NCBI RefSeq assembly: GCF_014204535.1
Contig: NZ_JACHLR010000015.1
Span: 1-64,000 of the forward strand
Direction of reading: 5' to 3'
Source of the DNA: Novosphingobium chloroacetimidivorans
GTDB lineage: Bacteria > Pseudomonadota > Alphaproteobacteria > Sphingomonadales > Sphingomonadaceae
Length of the DNA stretch: 64,000 nt
Shown here: in pieces, positions 1 to 8,807 of the stretch
How the letters are laid out: every line of letters begins with the position of its first letter
How positions within the stretch are numbered: position 1 is the first letter of the stretch
The notes under the pieces: generated by a model
The model's input: the letters and a program-made list of their open reading frames with translations, nothing else
Databases searched by the model: none
What the model was told of the DNA's origin: nothing
Made by a program: the position numbers and the translations under genes

Positions 1-23
1 TCCGTCAAATCAAACCGCGCCAT
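1..23 (-). mobile_element. Possible start of an IS5-type transposase (cut by window edge)
   Basis: Only seven codons are visible, read leftwards from an ATG at 21-23: M-A-R-F-D-L-T. A purine-rich ribosome binding site (AGAAGGGGA) sits just upstream. This start resembles the opening of many IS5-family transposases, which commonly begin MARxDLxDxEW. The 70 bases up to the stop of the next gene could hold the IS terminal inverted repeat, and a CTAG (93-96), which fits an IS5 target, coincides with that stop codon. Too little is visible to prove it; a cellular gene starting the same way is possible. Confidence 0.35.
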
Positions 24-92
24 ATCAATCCCCTTCTCGGAGAATGAATCAGATCGCCGCCCCTTTGGGAATCCTGTTTATGGGTATGTGAC

Positions 93-845
93 CTAGACCA
101 GCGCGAACACGCGCCCGGCGAGCCAGCCCATCCCGATCGAGACCACGACCGCCATCAGTCCGTAAAGCAGTCCATACTGGTCCGAGAACGCCGCGATCGC
201 GCGCTCCACGCCGATCTTGCGCACTTCGACCGTGCTGCTCGCCGACGCGACCACGCGCCCCTTGCTGACCGCGAACGTTTCGGCGGTATATGTACCGATG
301 GGCACGCGCGACGGAAGGCCGATGCGCGCCTGGTAGAGCACTTGCTCGCTGACCTTCACCGCGCCTTCTTCCTGCCGGTAGAGACCGTTGCCCGAGTTCA
401 GAGCGACGAGCCCGGACGCGAAACGGGCCTGCTCGTCCGGATCGATCGAGCCGATCGGCGAAAGCTGCAGCCACTTGAGGCCGAGCTCGTAGATCGCGGC
501 CGTCTTGTCGTCCACGATCTGGTCGATCGGCCGGGTGGACGCTATCGCGTAATAGGACGGAGCGGAGCGCAGTTCGGCACTGTCGACGTTAATCCAGATC
601 CCGGCGACCTTCTGCTTTTCGCGCACGACGATCGACTGGGTCGGCCCCTTGAGCACGACGATGATATCGTAGTCCTGCGCCGCGCGCGTGCCCTCGGGGT
701 TGAGCACGGCGCCGAACAGCAGCAGTTCGGTCCCCGTGAAGCCCTGGCGCAGCAGGACTTCGTGCTGCGAGACTTCGGGCACCAGGATCGGGTCACGCGC
801 GCCCCCCAGGACCAGCAGAAGCAGCAAGGCGAGGAGCGGCCTCAA
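93..845 (-). CDS. TIGR02186 family membrane-anchored protein
   Basis: A 250-residue protein of the alphaproteobacterial TIGR02186 (putative transmembrane protein) family, whose function is not established. A hydrophobic leader (PLLALLLLLVLGGA) is followed by a periplasmic beta-rich region beginning DPILVPEVSQHEV, and a single C-terminal membrane helix (GLMAVVVSIGMGWLAG) ends the protein. The chosen start is a TTG at 843-845 that overlaps the TGA of the upstream TauE gene, so the two are probably translationally coupled. These two genes are paired in many alphaproteobacteria, suggesting a joint role in exporting a sulfur compound. The 3' end lies next to a possible IS5 edge, so the last residues could be altered. 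Confidence 0.75.
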   Translation of the reverse strand: MRPLLALLLLLVLGGARDPILVPEVSQHEVLLRQGFTGTELLLFGAVLNPEGTRAAQDYDIIVVLKGPTQSIVVREKQKVAGIWINVDSAELRSAPSYYAIASTRPIDQIVDDKTAAIYELGLKWLQLSPIGSIDPDEQARFASGLVALNSGNGLYRQEEGAVKVSEQVLYQARIGLPSRVPIGTYTAETFAVSKGRVVASASSTVEVRKIGVERAIAAFSDQYGLLYGLMAVVVSIGMGWLAGRVFALV

Positions 846-1756
846 AGCGGGGCCACCGTGTAGATCTCGTCCGGCCGATAACCAAGACCCAGCGCCATCC
901 GCAGCGCCACCATGAGGACGATGACCGCGAGCAGCAGGCGCAGCTTCACGGGACTGGCCTTCTGCGCGAACTGCGCACCGATCTGCGCGCCGGTGACCGA
1001 ACCGATCAGCAGCAAGGTGGCGAGCACGATGTCGACCGCCTTGGTGGTCAGCGCGTGCATCATCGTGGTCGCCATCGTCACGAACAGGATCTGGAACAGC
1101 GAGGTGCCGACGACGACGTTGGCGCTCATGCCCAGGATGTAAAGCATCGCGGGCACCAGCACGAAGCCACCGCCGATGCCCATCAGCATCGTCAGAATAC
1201 CGGTCGCCACGCCCAGCAGCAGCGGCGCCAGCGGCGAGATGTAGAGGCCCGAGCGATAAAATCGCCAGCGCATCGGCAGGTTGGCGACGAGCGGATGGTG
1301 ACGCCGCTTGCGCGCGGGCAAGGGAATGCCGGTGCGCTCGGCCCGCAGGGTCTGGATGCTCTCGCGCGCCATCAGCCCGCCGATCGAGCCGAGCAACACG
1401 ACGTAGAGGATGTTGATGACCGTATCGATCTGGCCGAGCCGCTCCAGCAGGTTGAACAGCAATGCGCCGATGCCGGTGCCGATGATGCCGCCCGCCACCA
1501 GCACGCCGCCCATCTGGTAGTCCACCCCGCCCCGCCGCGAATGCGCGAAGGCACCCGAGACGCTCGCGCCGGTCACCTGGCTGGCGGCGGACGCGGCCGC
1601 GACGGTGGGCGGTATGCCGTAGAATATCATCAAGGGCGTGGTCAGGAACCCGCCGCCGACGCCGAACATGCCCGAAAGCAAGCCGGTCAGCAGCCCGAGG
1701 CCCACGATGATGAGCCCGTTGACCGACAGGTTGGCGATAGGCAGGTAAACGTCCAC
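842..1756 (-). CDS. Sulfite exporter TauE/SafE family permease
   Basis: A 304-residue polytopic inner-membrane protein of the TauE/SafE (DUF81) family, which moves small anions such as sulfite, sulfoacetate or related organosulfur compounds. The duplicated glycine-rich signature is visible in both halves: GMFGVGGGFLTTPLM near residue 31 and MGIGGGFVLVPAML near residue 193, each starting a bundle of hydrophobic helices. Length matches the family. It is first in a two-gene operon, its stop codon overlapping the start of the TIGR02186 gene. The true substrate cannot be read from the sequence. Confidence 0.85.
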   Translation of the reverse strand: MDVYLPIANLSVNGLIIVGLGLLTGLLSGMFGVGGGFLTTPLMIFYGIPPTVAAASAASQVTGASVSGAFAHSRRGGVDYQMGGVLVAGGIIGTGIGALLFNLLERLGQIDTVINILYVVLLGSIGGLMARESIQTLRAERTGIPLPARKRRHHPLVANLPMRWRFYRSGLYISPLAPLLLGVATGILTMLMGIGGGFVLVPAMLYILGMSANVVVGTSLFQILFVTMATTMMHALTTKAVDIVLATLLLIGSVTGAQIGAQFAQKASPVKLRLLLAVIVLMVALRMALGLGYRPDEIYTVAPL

Positions 1757-1943
1757 GACCCAGCGTCGCTAGCCTACCCATGTGGCCGAGGAAAGGCGCG
1801 TCGCAGCATCCGGCGTGGCTTTATACGCTTCGCGGCACGGCTTGGCCCGCGGCTGCCTGGTCCAAGGCTATCGCTCGGATCCCCTGCCCTCGCCCGCACC
1901 CGAGGTCGCCAGGTCGCGCTCGACATGGCCGAGCGAGGTCAGC

Positions 1944-3131
1944 CTAGAAGCCGGTCGCCACGGTCAGAGCCGGCCCGGAGTCGGGCTCCGCGTTGCCGGC
2001 CACGCGAAAGCGGTAGTCGAGGGCGACCCGGCCGAACATCTTGGACGTCAGCGGCATCGTCACCGTGGCGCCCGGTCCGGCGTCGAGGCGCGAGGCACCT
2101 TTCTGGATACCGCCCCAGGCACCACCGCCGACCCTCGCCTCGATGCGGCCGACTGTCAGCAGCGAGCGGTCGACCCGCACCTGACCGTCCGCGAAGGGGG
2201 TAGCGTAGCGTCCGCCGACGTAGCCTGCCTGACCATAGACTTCGGCCCGCAAGGCGCCAGGAAGCGCCAGTGGCGGCACCTCTGTCACTGCGAGCACGGC
2301 TGGCTGCACCCGGCGCGACCCGTTGGTATCGGTCACCCGGCCTTCGATGGCGGCGACGATCGGGATGGCGGGCAAGGGCCGCCCGGAGAAACCCAGCGCC
2401 GCCGATGTCTCTTGGATGGCACCGAGCGATGTCGTGGTGCGAGCGTAGACCGTCGGTCGGTGCGCGTCCTGGCGACTCAGGCGATAGCGAAAAACAGCGC
2501 CGGTCTGGCTCGCCCCATACGTCGCCGGCAGCGTGCCGGCGGCCGGGGCAAAGCCGTTGTCCTTGCGCAGCAGGGCCCAAAAGTCGCCTGACCAGCGGCT
2601 GCGCTCCCTCGTCAGCCGATCCATGCGCCCGCCCAGCAGCGTTCCCGGCTCGCCCAGGCGAGCGGGCGCTGCCGGGAGCGGCGAGGTGGCGAAGGTGCCG
2701 AACTGCTCCTCGCGACGGAATGCCGCGATCGGCCGATCCTGCGGGAAGCCGGGGTAGAAGCCGGAGCCATCGCTGGCCGCCAGAGTGGCTGATGATGGAC
2801 GCACAGCTGATGCGTCCTGCATCGGTCCGGCCCCATAATAGACAGGCACGTACTGGACGCGGGGTGCGAACATCGTGGGCGGGGCGGCGTAGACTTGCAG
2901 CGGATAGGCCTGGCTCGGGTATGACAGCGGTCCCACGTAGTAGCCCGCGCCGCGGGGCTCGAGCCGGACATCGGCGGCCGCGGCCGTGGCGGTGCCGACG
3001 GTCAGCACTGCCTCGGGCAGGTTGAGCCCACCTTCCGAGAAGCTGGTGATCCTGGCGCCGGTCCAGCCGAGCAGCAGCGCACCGAGCACCACCAAGGGCT
3101 GTCCGCGCAGACGACGAGCGGACGCGTTCAT
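1944..3131 (-). CDS. Outer-membrane/secreted protein linked to NfrB-like glycosyltransferase
   Basis: A 395-residue protein with an N-terminal hydrophobic segment (LVVLGALLLGWTGA), a low-complexity Pro/Tyr-rich middle and a C-terminal half of alternating hydrophobic residues ending TVATGF, with a terminal aromatic as in outer-membrane beta-barrels. The C-terminal part is reminiscent of the barrel end of NfrA (phage N4 adsorption protein A), but that is a judgement from pattern and neighbourhood. It lacks the TPR array of full NfrA. The start ATG overlaps the TGA of the NfrB-like gene upstream, so the two form an operon. A plausible role is outer-membrane passage of a polysaccharide made by that partner. 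Confidence 0.55.
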   Translation of the reverse strand: MNASARRLRGQPLVVLGALLLGWTGARITSFSEGGLNLPEAVLTVGTATAAAADVRLEPRGAGYYVGPLSYPSQAYPLQVYAAPPTMFAPRVQYVPVYYGAGPMQDASAVRPSSATLAASDGSGFYPGFPQDRPIAAFRREEQFGTFATSPLPAAPARLGEPGTLLGGRMDRLTRERSRWSGDFWALLRKDNGFAPAAGTLPATYGASQTGAVFRYRLSRQDAHRPTVYARTTTSLGAIQETSAALGFSGRPLPAIPIVAAIEGRVTDTNGSRRVQPAVLAVTEVPPLALPGALRAEVYGQAGYVGGRYATPFADGQVRVDRSLLTVGRIEARVGGGAWGGIQKGASRLDAGPGATVTMPLTSKMFGRVALDYRFRVAGNAEPDSGPALTVATGF

Positions 3132-4519
3132 GCCGCGGCCTGCAGCGTTGCGGGATGGTGGCTGTGCTCGGTCTTGTCCCAGACCACCGCCGCACCTCGC
3201 AGCGTGCGCATGTAGGACACGAGCGCGCGCCGGCCGGCCATGATTGCGATGATGTTGGCGACGAACATTCGCGGGATCGAACGCAGGCCCTCGGCCAGGC
3301 CGTATTCGCGCGCGGTGAAGGCCAGGCGCATGGCGATGCGCCAGAGCATGCTAGCGAGACACACCCAGAGCATGATCTGGAGCCCGGGGGATGTGCGAGC
3401 CGGCACCACTAGGCCTGCCAGCTTGGCGACGAACAGCACGCCGGTGAGGCAAAGCCACGCATAGGCCGCCGCGAGGACCACCGCCATCAACGGTCCGCGG
3501 CGGTCGCGCAACCGCATCCACACATCGACCGGACGCCGCGACCAGCCCAGGCGATCCCAGCCCTGCAAGGCGATGCCATGAATCCAACGCGTCTTCTGGC
3601 GCACCGCCGTCTCCAGCGTGGCCGGAAAATACGCGCGGGTTGCGACAAGCCTGCCGTCCGCATCGCGTTCCCGAAGGAAGCGCGAGCGACCGCCGCCGTG
3701 CGAGAACAGGAGGCCGAGTTCGTAATCCTCGGTCAGGCACTCGGATGCGAACGGGCCGTTGCCACCCTCCGCTTCGCGCGCGGTAGCGAGCGAGCCCAGT
3801 CGCTGGCGACCGAAGCCGCAGCCTACACCTGCCGCCGGAATCGGCGCGCCCAGGGCGTCGCGCACCACCAGCGTCTTGCCGTGCGCCTCGGCGAACTCGT
3901 CCGAGTAGTGCCCCGCGATCCAGGGCGAGCTTGGCTGCGGCTCGGGCAGAACCGGCAGTTGCACGAAGTCGGCATCGGCAAGGCCCGCAGCGATCACCGC
4001 GATGGCATCGGGGTGCACCATGTCCTCCGCATCGTGCATGACGACGCCGGCAAAGCGGCGACGCTCACGCGCTTCGTCGGCGCACATCGCGCGGTAGACG
4101 CGGTTCAGGCAGTCGGCCTTGGTGGTCGGGCCGGGCCGGTCGTGGATCACGATGCGCAGGCGCGGATCATCCCCGGCGCCCGCCATGGCCGCGGCGACGG
4201 TCGCCGGATCGTTGCCGTAGCAGCCGACATAGAGCCGCAAGTCGCGCTGCGGCCAGACACGCAGCGCATGGCCGATGGTATGGCCGATCACCTGCGACTC
4301 CTTCCAGGCCGCGATGAAGACCGCGATCGCGCGCGGGTCAGGCCGTGCAGCGCAGGGCTTTTCCGCCTGCTTGCGAAACAAGCGCAAGAACAACCAGACG
4401 CAATCGACGGCGAATTCGTCGAGGGCACCGAGCACGAACCAGAACGCTGCGAAATACAGCAGCTCCTGCTCCAGCAGCTGCACAATCGACAGCATCGTCC
4501 GCAACACGTCTTCAGGCAT
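3128..4519 (-). CDS. NfrB-like membrane glycosyltransferase family 2
   Basis: A 463-residue processive-type GT2 enzyme. An N-terminal membrane helix is followed by the catalytic domain beginning AVFIAAWKES near residue 66. The nucleotide-sugar and metal-binding acidic motif is HDAED, the acceptor motif is CLTEDYELG, and QKTRWIHG matches the Q/RxxRW signature of synthases. Two or more C-terminal helices follow (LMAVVLAAAYAWLCLTG, LQIMLWVCLASMLW). The architecture matches NfrB, the inner-membrane partner of the phage N4 adsorption system, which makes an exopolysaccharide in E. coli. E. coli NfrB has a further C-terminal domain that seems absent here. Sugar specificity is unknown. Confidence 0.75.
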   Translation of the reverse strand: MPEDVLRTMLSIVQLLEQELLYFAAFWFVLGALDEFAVDCVWLFLRLFRKQAEKPCAARPDPRAIAVFIAAWKESQVIGHTIGHALRVWPQRDLRLYVGCYGNDPATVAAAMAGAGDDPRLRIVIHDRPGPTTKADCLNRVYRAMCADEARERRRFAGVVMHDAEDMVHPDAIAVIAAGLADADFVQLPVLPEPQPSSPWIAGHYSDEFAEAHGKTLVVRDALGAPIPAAGVGCGFGRQRLGSLATAREAEGGNGPFASECLTEDYELGLLFSHGGGRSRFLRERDADGRLVATRAYFPATLETAVRQKTRWIHGIALQGWDRLGWSRRPVDVWMRLRDRRGPLMAVVLAAAYAWLCLTGVLFVAKLAGLVVPARTSPGLQIMLWVCLASMLWRIAMRLAFTAREYGLAEGLRSIPRMFVANIIAIMAGRRALVSYMRTLRGAAVVWDKTEHSHHPATLQAAA

Positions 4520-4745
4520 GGTCTGAACCCCCGAAGCGCATCGTACGAATACTGAGTGAGTCGTGCTATTTACAATTCTGTAACCACGTTTCAGGCGCGC
4601 TTACGTAACGCCCGCGGCTTGTCTTGCGGTCCGACGCTCGCGGCACGGGAACGTTACCCCGCTACCCAGCCAAGCCTATCGCCTCAGCCGGTAAACGCAC
4701 ACGCTCCACTTTGGATGAAGGGTCGCTTACCGGCCTGCCCCTCGC

Positions 4746-5165
4746 TCACCAGCTTCCGACGTTGGGCATGCTCGCCCAAGGCTCCCGCGCCGGCAGGCGG
4801 CCGTCCTGCAGCAGCTCTACCGAGATGCCATCGGGCGAGCGCACGAAGGCCATGTGCCCGTCCCGCGGGGGGCGGTTGATGGTGACGCCGGCATCCTGGA
4901 GGCGCTGGCACGTCTCGTAGATGTCGTCGACGCGATAGGCCAGATGGCCGAAGTTGCGGCCGCCGGTGTACTCCTCGGGATCCCAATTGTGCGTCAGCTC
5001 GACCTCAGCGACGCCCTCCTGGCCCGGTGCCGCCAGGAAGATGAGGGTGAAGCGCCCTGCTTCGTTGGAGACGCGGCGCACCTCCTGCAGTCCGATCAGC
5101 TCGAAAAAGCGGATGGTCGCATCGGGATCGCTCACGCGGATCATGGTGTGGAGGAATTGGGTCAT
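4746..5165 (-). CDS. gloA: Lactoylglutathione lyase (glyoxalase I)
   Basis: A 139-residue metalloenzyme of the vicinal oxygen chelate superfamily that isomerises the methylglyoxal-glutathione hemithioacetal to S-lactoylglutathione. Both beta-alpha-beta modules are visible with the usual metal ligands: His in LHTMIRV, Glu in VAEVELTHNWD, His in NFGHLAYRV and Glu in ISVELLQ. Length is typical of the short Ni/Co-dependent bacterial class. It stands alone, convergent with nothing obvious upstream, and is cytosolic. Confidence 0.9.
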   Translation of the reverse strand: MTQFLHTMIRVSDPDATIRFFELIGLQEVRRVSNEAGRFTLIFLAAPGQEGVAEVELTHNWDPEEYTGGRNFGHLAYRVDDIYETCQRLQDAGVTINRPPRDGHMAFVRSPDGISVELLQDGRLPAREPWASMPNVGSW

Positions 5166-5366
5166 GCGCAGCCTCGATCATCGGTTCTGGCGCGAGCGTG
5201 TGGCGCCCACGCGTGTCAAGCGGGGCAAGTGCCCGAACAAGCGCGGTTTCGCAAGGCGAGGCGCTCTTGCAACCTTTGGGAACACTGTTGCTTTTCGGGC
5301 ACTTGTTCAGGATCAGGCCACGTCTTGCCCACTAAGGCGCGAGCGGATATGGTGCAGCGCAACACG

Positions 5367-6179
5367 ATGAAAAGCTTACTTCGCAAGCTCACAGGCCGAT
5401 CCGCGCAGCCACCTCGGCTCACCGCGCCCGCCGCGACGGCGCCTGGAACCCGGGTCTACGCGGTAGGCGACATTCACGGCCGGCTCGACTTGTTCGAGGA
5501 GATGATCCGCTCGATCGAGGCCGACGATGCCAGCCGCAAGCCGGCGCGCACCAGCGTCGTCCTGCTTGGCGACTTGATCGATCGCGGCCCGGACAGCGCC
5601 GGCGTCGTCGCCCGTGCCCGTGCCTGGGCCAAGGAGCGGGCGATCAAGCTCATCATGGGCAACCATGAGGAAATGTTCCTCGACAGCTTCAGCAAGCAAG
5701 GCATCCTGCGCAGCTTCATGCGGTTCGGCGGACGTGTGACCCTGCTGTCCTATGGCGTGCCACCGCGCGTGCTGGCCGAAGCGGATGGCGAGGAACTGCA
5801 GCGGATCATGGCGGACGCCGTCCCGCAGGAAGATCGCGATTTCATCGCCGGGTTCGAGAAGATGGTGCGGTTCGGCGATTACATCTTCGTCCATGCCGGC
5901 GTGCGCCCCGACATGCCGCTCGAACGCCAGACCGGACAGGATTGCCGCTGGATCCGCGAGCCGTTCCTCAGCCACGACGGCGATTTCGGCGGCATGATCG
6001 TGCACGGGCACACGGTGACCGAGCAGCCCGAACTGATGCACAACCGCATCGGCATCGACACCGGCGCGTTCATGAGCGGCAAGCTGACCGCGATCGGCCT
6101 CGAGGGCACCGAACGCTGGCTGATCCAGGCCTGCGAGCAGGAAAGCGGCAAGATCGCCTCGTTTGCGCAGGCAGCCTGA
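5367..6179 (+). CDS. PPP-family metallophosphoesterase (serine/threonine phosphatase-like)
   Basis: A 270-residue cytosolic phosphoesterase. The dinuclear metal motifs appear in family order: GDIHGR (34-39), GDLIDRGPDS (68-77), GNHEE (98-102), HAGVRP and HGHT. These place it with bacterial PPP phosphatases and ApaH-like enzymes; whether it acts on phosphoproteins or dinucleoside polyphosphates cannot be told. The start chosen is the ATG at 5367; an in-frame ATG at 5349 adds six residues and neither has a strong ribosome binding site. The open frame extends far upstream, but that part is antisense to gloA and not credible as protein. Confidence 0.82.
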   Translation: MKSLLRKLTGRSAQPPRLTAPAATAPGTRVYAVGDIHGRLDLFEEMIRSIEADDASRKPARTSVVLLGDLIDRGPDSAGVVARARAWAKERAIKLIMGNHEEMFLDSFSKQGILRSFMRFGGRVTLLSYGVPPRVLAEADGEELQRIMADAVPQEDRDFIAGFEKMVRFGDYIFVHAGVRPDMPLERQTGQDCRWIREPFLSHDGDFGGMIVHGHTVTEQPELMHNRIGIDTGAFMSGKLTAIGLEGTERWLIQACEQESGKIASFAQAA

Positions 6180-6270
6180 ACGCATTTCGACGGCACCCGG
6201 TGAGATAAACGGTCTTACTCTCCGTTAAGCTTATCTTGTCGACTATCCCTTAGGCCCATGTCAGGAATTC

Positions 6271-7446
6271 TTGGTGTGGGTGATGCACGTCGATCTTCTG
6301 ACACTTTACTGCCTTGCTGTCGGCACCCTCCTGCTAAGCGCCGCGATGACGCTGTGGGAGTGCCCGGCCCGGCCGAAGCGCTCGCGAGAGATGGGCGTGC
6401 TCGCCGGGGGCTACTGTGCCCTGGCGCTGGGCTGCGCGATCGCCACCGCCAGGGCCGCGCTCCCAGGGGCCTGGGGCGCCGCACTCAGCAACGTGACGAT
6501 GCTCGGCGGCTATCTGCTGGTGCTGGACGGAGTGGCGGCCCTCGACGGAAGGCATCACCGACCGGCCAGCATCGGCCTCCTGGTCCTGTCCGCCTGTACC
6601 TGGGCCATCGGTGGCGCGGTTTGGCAAGCGCAAGTCTGGAACTACCTGAGCGCGCTGCCGATCGCCGTCGTCAGCGCCGCAACGGCCTGGGAAATGCGTC
6701 GCAACCGGTCCATGGGCACCATGCGCGCGCATCGCGTCGTCATCGCGGTGGCAGGCATCCACGCGCTGTTCTATCTTGCCCGATGCTTTGCCCTGCCCGT
6801 GCTGGCGGCCGCCTATGGCGCGCAGGCCGTGACGGTTGCGGGCAAGCTGACGATGTACGAAGGCGTGCTCTACTCGGTCGGACTGCCGATGGCGCTGCTG
6901 GCGTTGATCCGCGAGGAGGCGCATGCGCAGCTGCTGGAGGCGTCGCACACCGACTACCTGACCGGGCTCGGTAACCGGCGCTGGTTCTTCGAGCAGGGCG
7001 AGGCGTTGCTGTTTGACCAGCGAGGCGCCGCGGTGCTCGCCTTCGATCTCGATCACTTTAAAGCGATCAACGACCGGCATGGCCATGCCACCGGCGACCA
7101 GGTCCTCAGCCACTTCGCCGATGTCGTGCGATCCGTGGCCGGTGCCGACGCTCTGATTGCACGAATCGGCGGCGAGGAGTTCGCAGCCGTGCTGCCGGGC
7201 CATGATCGCCAGCAGGCGAGTCTCGTCGGCGAAGCGGTCGCGAGGCGATTCGCGGCCGTCGTGGTGCACGATGGGCATGACGAGCCTGTCAGCGCCACCG
7301 TGAGCATCGGCGTGGCCGAACTCGGCTGCGACGGCCTCGATCTCGGCTCGCTGCTCTCCGCAGCCGACCAGGCTCTATACCTGGCCAAGGCGCGGGGTCG
7401 CAACCGCATCGAATTCGCACCTTCCCCCATCTCCGCGGCTGCCTGA
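6271..7446 (+). CDS. Membrane-bound diguanylate cyclase (GGDEF)
   Basis: A roughly 390-residue protein. The first 210 residues form about six or seven membrane helices of MASE-like type, probably a sensor. A short linker leads to a GGDEF domain from TDYLTGLGNRRW near residue 228. The active-site motif is RIGGEEF, so it should make cyclic-di-GMP; the usual phosphate-binding DLDHFKAIND segment is also intact. No EAL domain is attached. The start is uncertain: an AGGA at 6263-6266 is well spaced from TTG 6271 or GTG 6274, whereas the first ATG is at 6283. Confidence 0.85.
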   Translation: MVWVMHVDLLTLYCLAVGTLLLSAAMTLWECPARPKRSREMGVLAGGYCALALGCAIATARAALPGAWGAALSNVTMLGGYLLVLDGVAALDGRHHRPASIGLLVLSACTWAIGGAVWQAQVWNYLSALPIAVVSAATAWEMRRNRSMGTMRAHRVVIAVAGIHALFYLARCFALPVLAAAYGAQAVTVAGKLTMYEGVLYSVGLPMALLALIREEAHAQLLEASHTDYLTGLGNRRWFFEQGEALLFDQRGAAVLAFDLDHFKAINDRHGHATGDQVLSHFADVVRSVAGADALIARIGGEEFAAVLPGHDRQQASLVGEAVARRFAAVVVHDGHDEPVSATVSIGVAELGCDGLDLGSLLSAADQALYLAKARGRNRIEFAPSPISAAA

Positions 7447-7625
7447 CTCGGGCACTTGTCGCCATCCATTGCTCCCTGCGCAGGCGGGGGCCTGCTGCTT
7501 GTGAACGGGCGCGAGCCAACGAGGAACAAGCGGGGTTACCGCCTGCAGGGGGGGACGACTGGTAGGTCGCGGGACAAGTCGACCGCGGCGTAACTTGCGC
7601 CCATCCCTTCATCGTCGCACGGAAT

Positions 7626-8062
7626 ACGCCGGGGAGCCTGTAAGCCGGGTTCTGTCTTGCGGTCGGTATCCGTGGACCCAGCCCGCATGGGCAGCCATTC
7701 CTCTTACGCGGCGCATCGCTGCACCGCTCCAGCGACCAACCCGGGCTGTCGGGTCCGAAACAGACCCGCCTTTGGCCAGAAGCCTCGGCGCGCAGCCCCT
7801 ATTCGGTCTTGCTCCGGGTGGGGTTTGCCATGCCGCTTGCCGTTACCGGAAGCGCGGTGCGCTCTTGCCGCACCCTTTCACCCTTACCTTGGCTTTGAAA
7901 AGCCTTGGCGGTCTGCTCTCTGTGGCACTTTCCCTAAGCTTCGCAGTTCCGAAGAACCACTCGCCCGGCGGGCGTTACCCGCCACCCTTGTTTCGTGGAG
8001 CCCGGACTTTCCTCGGCACCTCAAACGGGGTGACGCGGCTGCCCGGCTCCCCGGCGCGGGGG
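7626..8062 (-). ncRNA. rnpB: RNase P RNA (bacterial type A)
   Basis: The reverse strand carries the hallmarks of RNase P RNA. Near the 5' end is GAGGAAAGTCCGGGCTCC (about 8000-8020), the universal CR-I/P4 segment, and at the 3' end ACAGAACCCGGCTTACAGG pairs with it to form P4. Length of about 435 nt and the closing helix GGGGAGCCGGG/GGCTCCCC fit a type A molecule. It begins only a few bases past the stop of the amidase gene on the same strand, so its promoter must lie in that gene or it is processed from a longer transcript. Exact ends are approximate. Confidence 0.95.
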
Positions 8063-8063
8063 C

Positions 8064-8768
8064 TCACCTAGCACGACCGGTGTCGCGTTCCAACAGGAGC
8101 TCGAGCAGGATGCCGCCGATCTCCCCGTCGATCTCGCCATCGATGTACTCGGGCCGAAAGCGGCGCTGGAACGCGGCGACGGCGGCGCGGCCGTCGATGA
8201 TGTCGTAGCCGAACCGCTCCAGCGCCAGGTAGAACGCACCGGGGTTGTCGTAGAACAGGTTCATCTTGGCCTTCGGGATCTCGAGCGCGAGGCCCAGTTC
8301 CCCCAGCCGTGCCCAGTCGAAGTACTCGCCCGGATCGACCTTGCGCGCTGGCGCCACGTCGGAGTGACCGACCACGTTGGCGCGCGGGATGTCGTGGCGG
8401 TCCATCATGTCGGCGAGCAGCGGCAGCAGCGCATCCATCTGCGGCTCGGGGAACGGGCGATAACCGAACTCGTGCCCCGGATTGACCAGCTCGATGCCGA
8501 TGCTGGCCGAATTGATGTCGGTCACCCCGCGCCAGTATGACTTGCCCGCATGCCAGGCACGCTTGTCCTCGGGCACGAGGTTGATGACGGTGCCATCCTC
8601 CTCGATCATGTAGTGGGCCGAGACTTGCGAGGATGGATCGCACAGCCGCGCCAGGGCTTCACCCGAGGTGCGCATGCCGGTGTAATGCAGCACCACCATG
8701 CTGATCGGCAGCAGCCGATCGTTGAAGTTGGGCGAGGCGATGACCTTGTTGACCAGCCAGCGGTTCAT
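8064..8768 (-). CDS. N-acetylmuramoyl-L-alanine amidase (Amidase_2)
   Basis: A 234-residue AmpD/AmiD-type zinc amidase that cleaves between MurNAc and the stem peptide. The fold is visible as VVLHYTGM (first zinc His), AHYMIEEDGT, WHAGKSYW, SIGIELVNPG and VVGHSDVAPARKVDPG (second His and the zinc/catalytic residues). The last 60 residues look like a peptidoglycan-binding helical domain, as in AmiD. There is no signal peptide, so a cytosolic muropeptide-recycling role is likelier than a cell-wall one. It is followed directly by rnpB and preceded by chpT. Confidence 0.87.
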   Translation of the reverse strand: MNRWLVNKVIASPNFNDRLLPISMVVLHYTGMRTSGEALARLCDPSSQVSAHYMIEEDGTVINLVPEDKRAWHAGKSYWRGVTDINSASIGIELVNPGHEFGYRPFPEPQMDALLPLLADMMDRHDIPRANVVGHSDVAPARKVDPGEYFDWARLGELGLALEIPKAKMNLFYDNPGAFYLALERFGYDIIDGRAAVAAFQRRFRPEYIDGEIDGEIGGILLELLLERDTGRAR

Positions 8769-8807
8769 TGGTGCGCCCCAGCCTCCCCTCGCTCGCCGCC
8801 GAACCCG

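Noticed and set aside
93..1781. A 562-residue open frame joining TIGR02186 with upstream sequence
   Set aside because: The N-terminal half is Arg-rich noise in another frame of the TauE gene; a TTG start at 845 explains the real protein.
4854..5366. N-terminal extension of the phosphatase frame
   Set aside because: It is antisense to gloA and contains no domain sequence; the normal start is at 5367.
7595..8208. Protein frames across 7595-8208 on the plus strand
   Set aside because: They lie over the RNase P RNA, whose conserved core explains the sequence.
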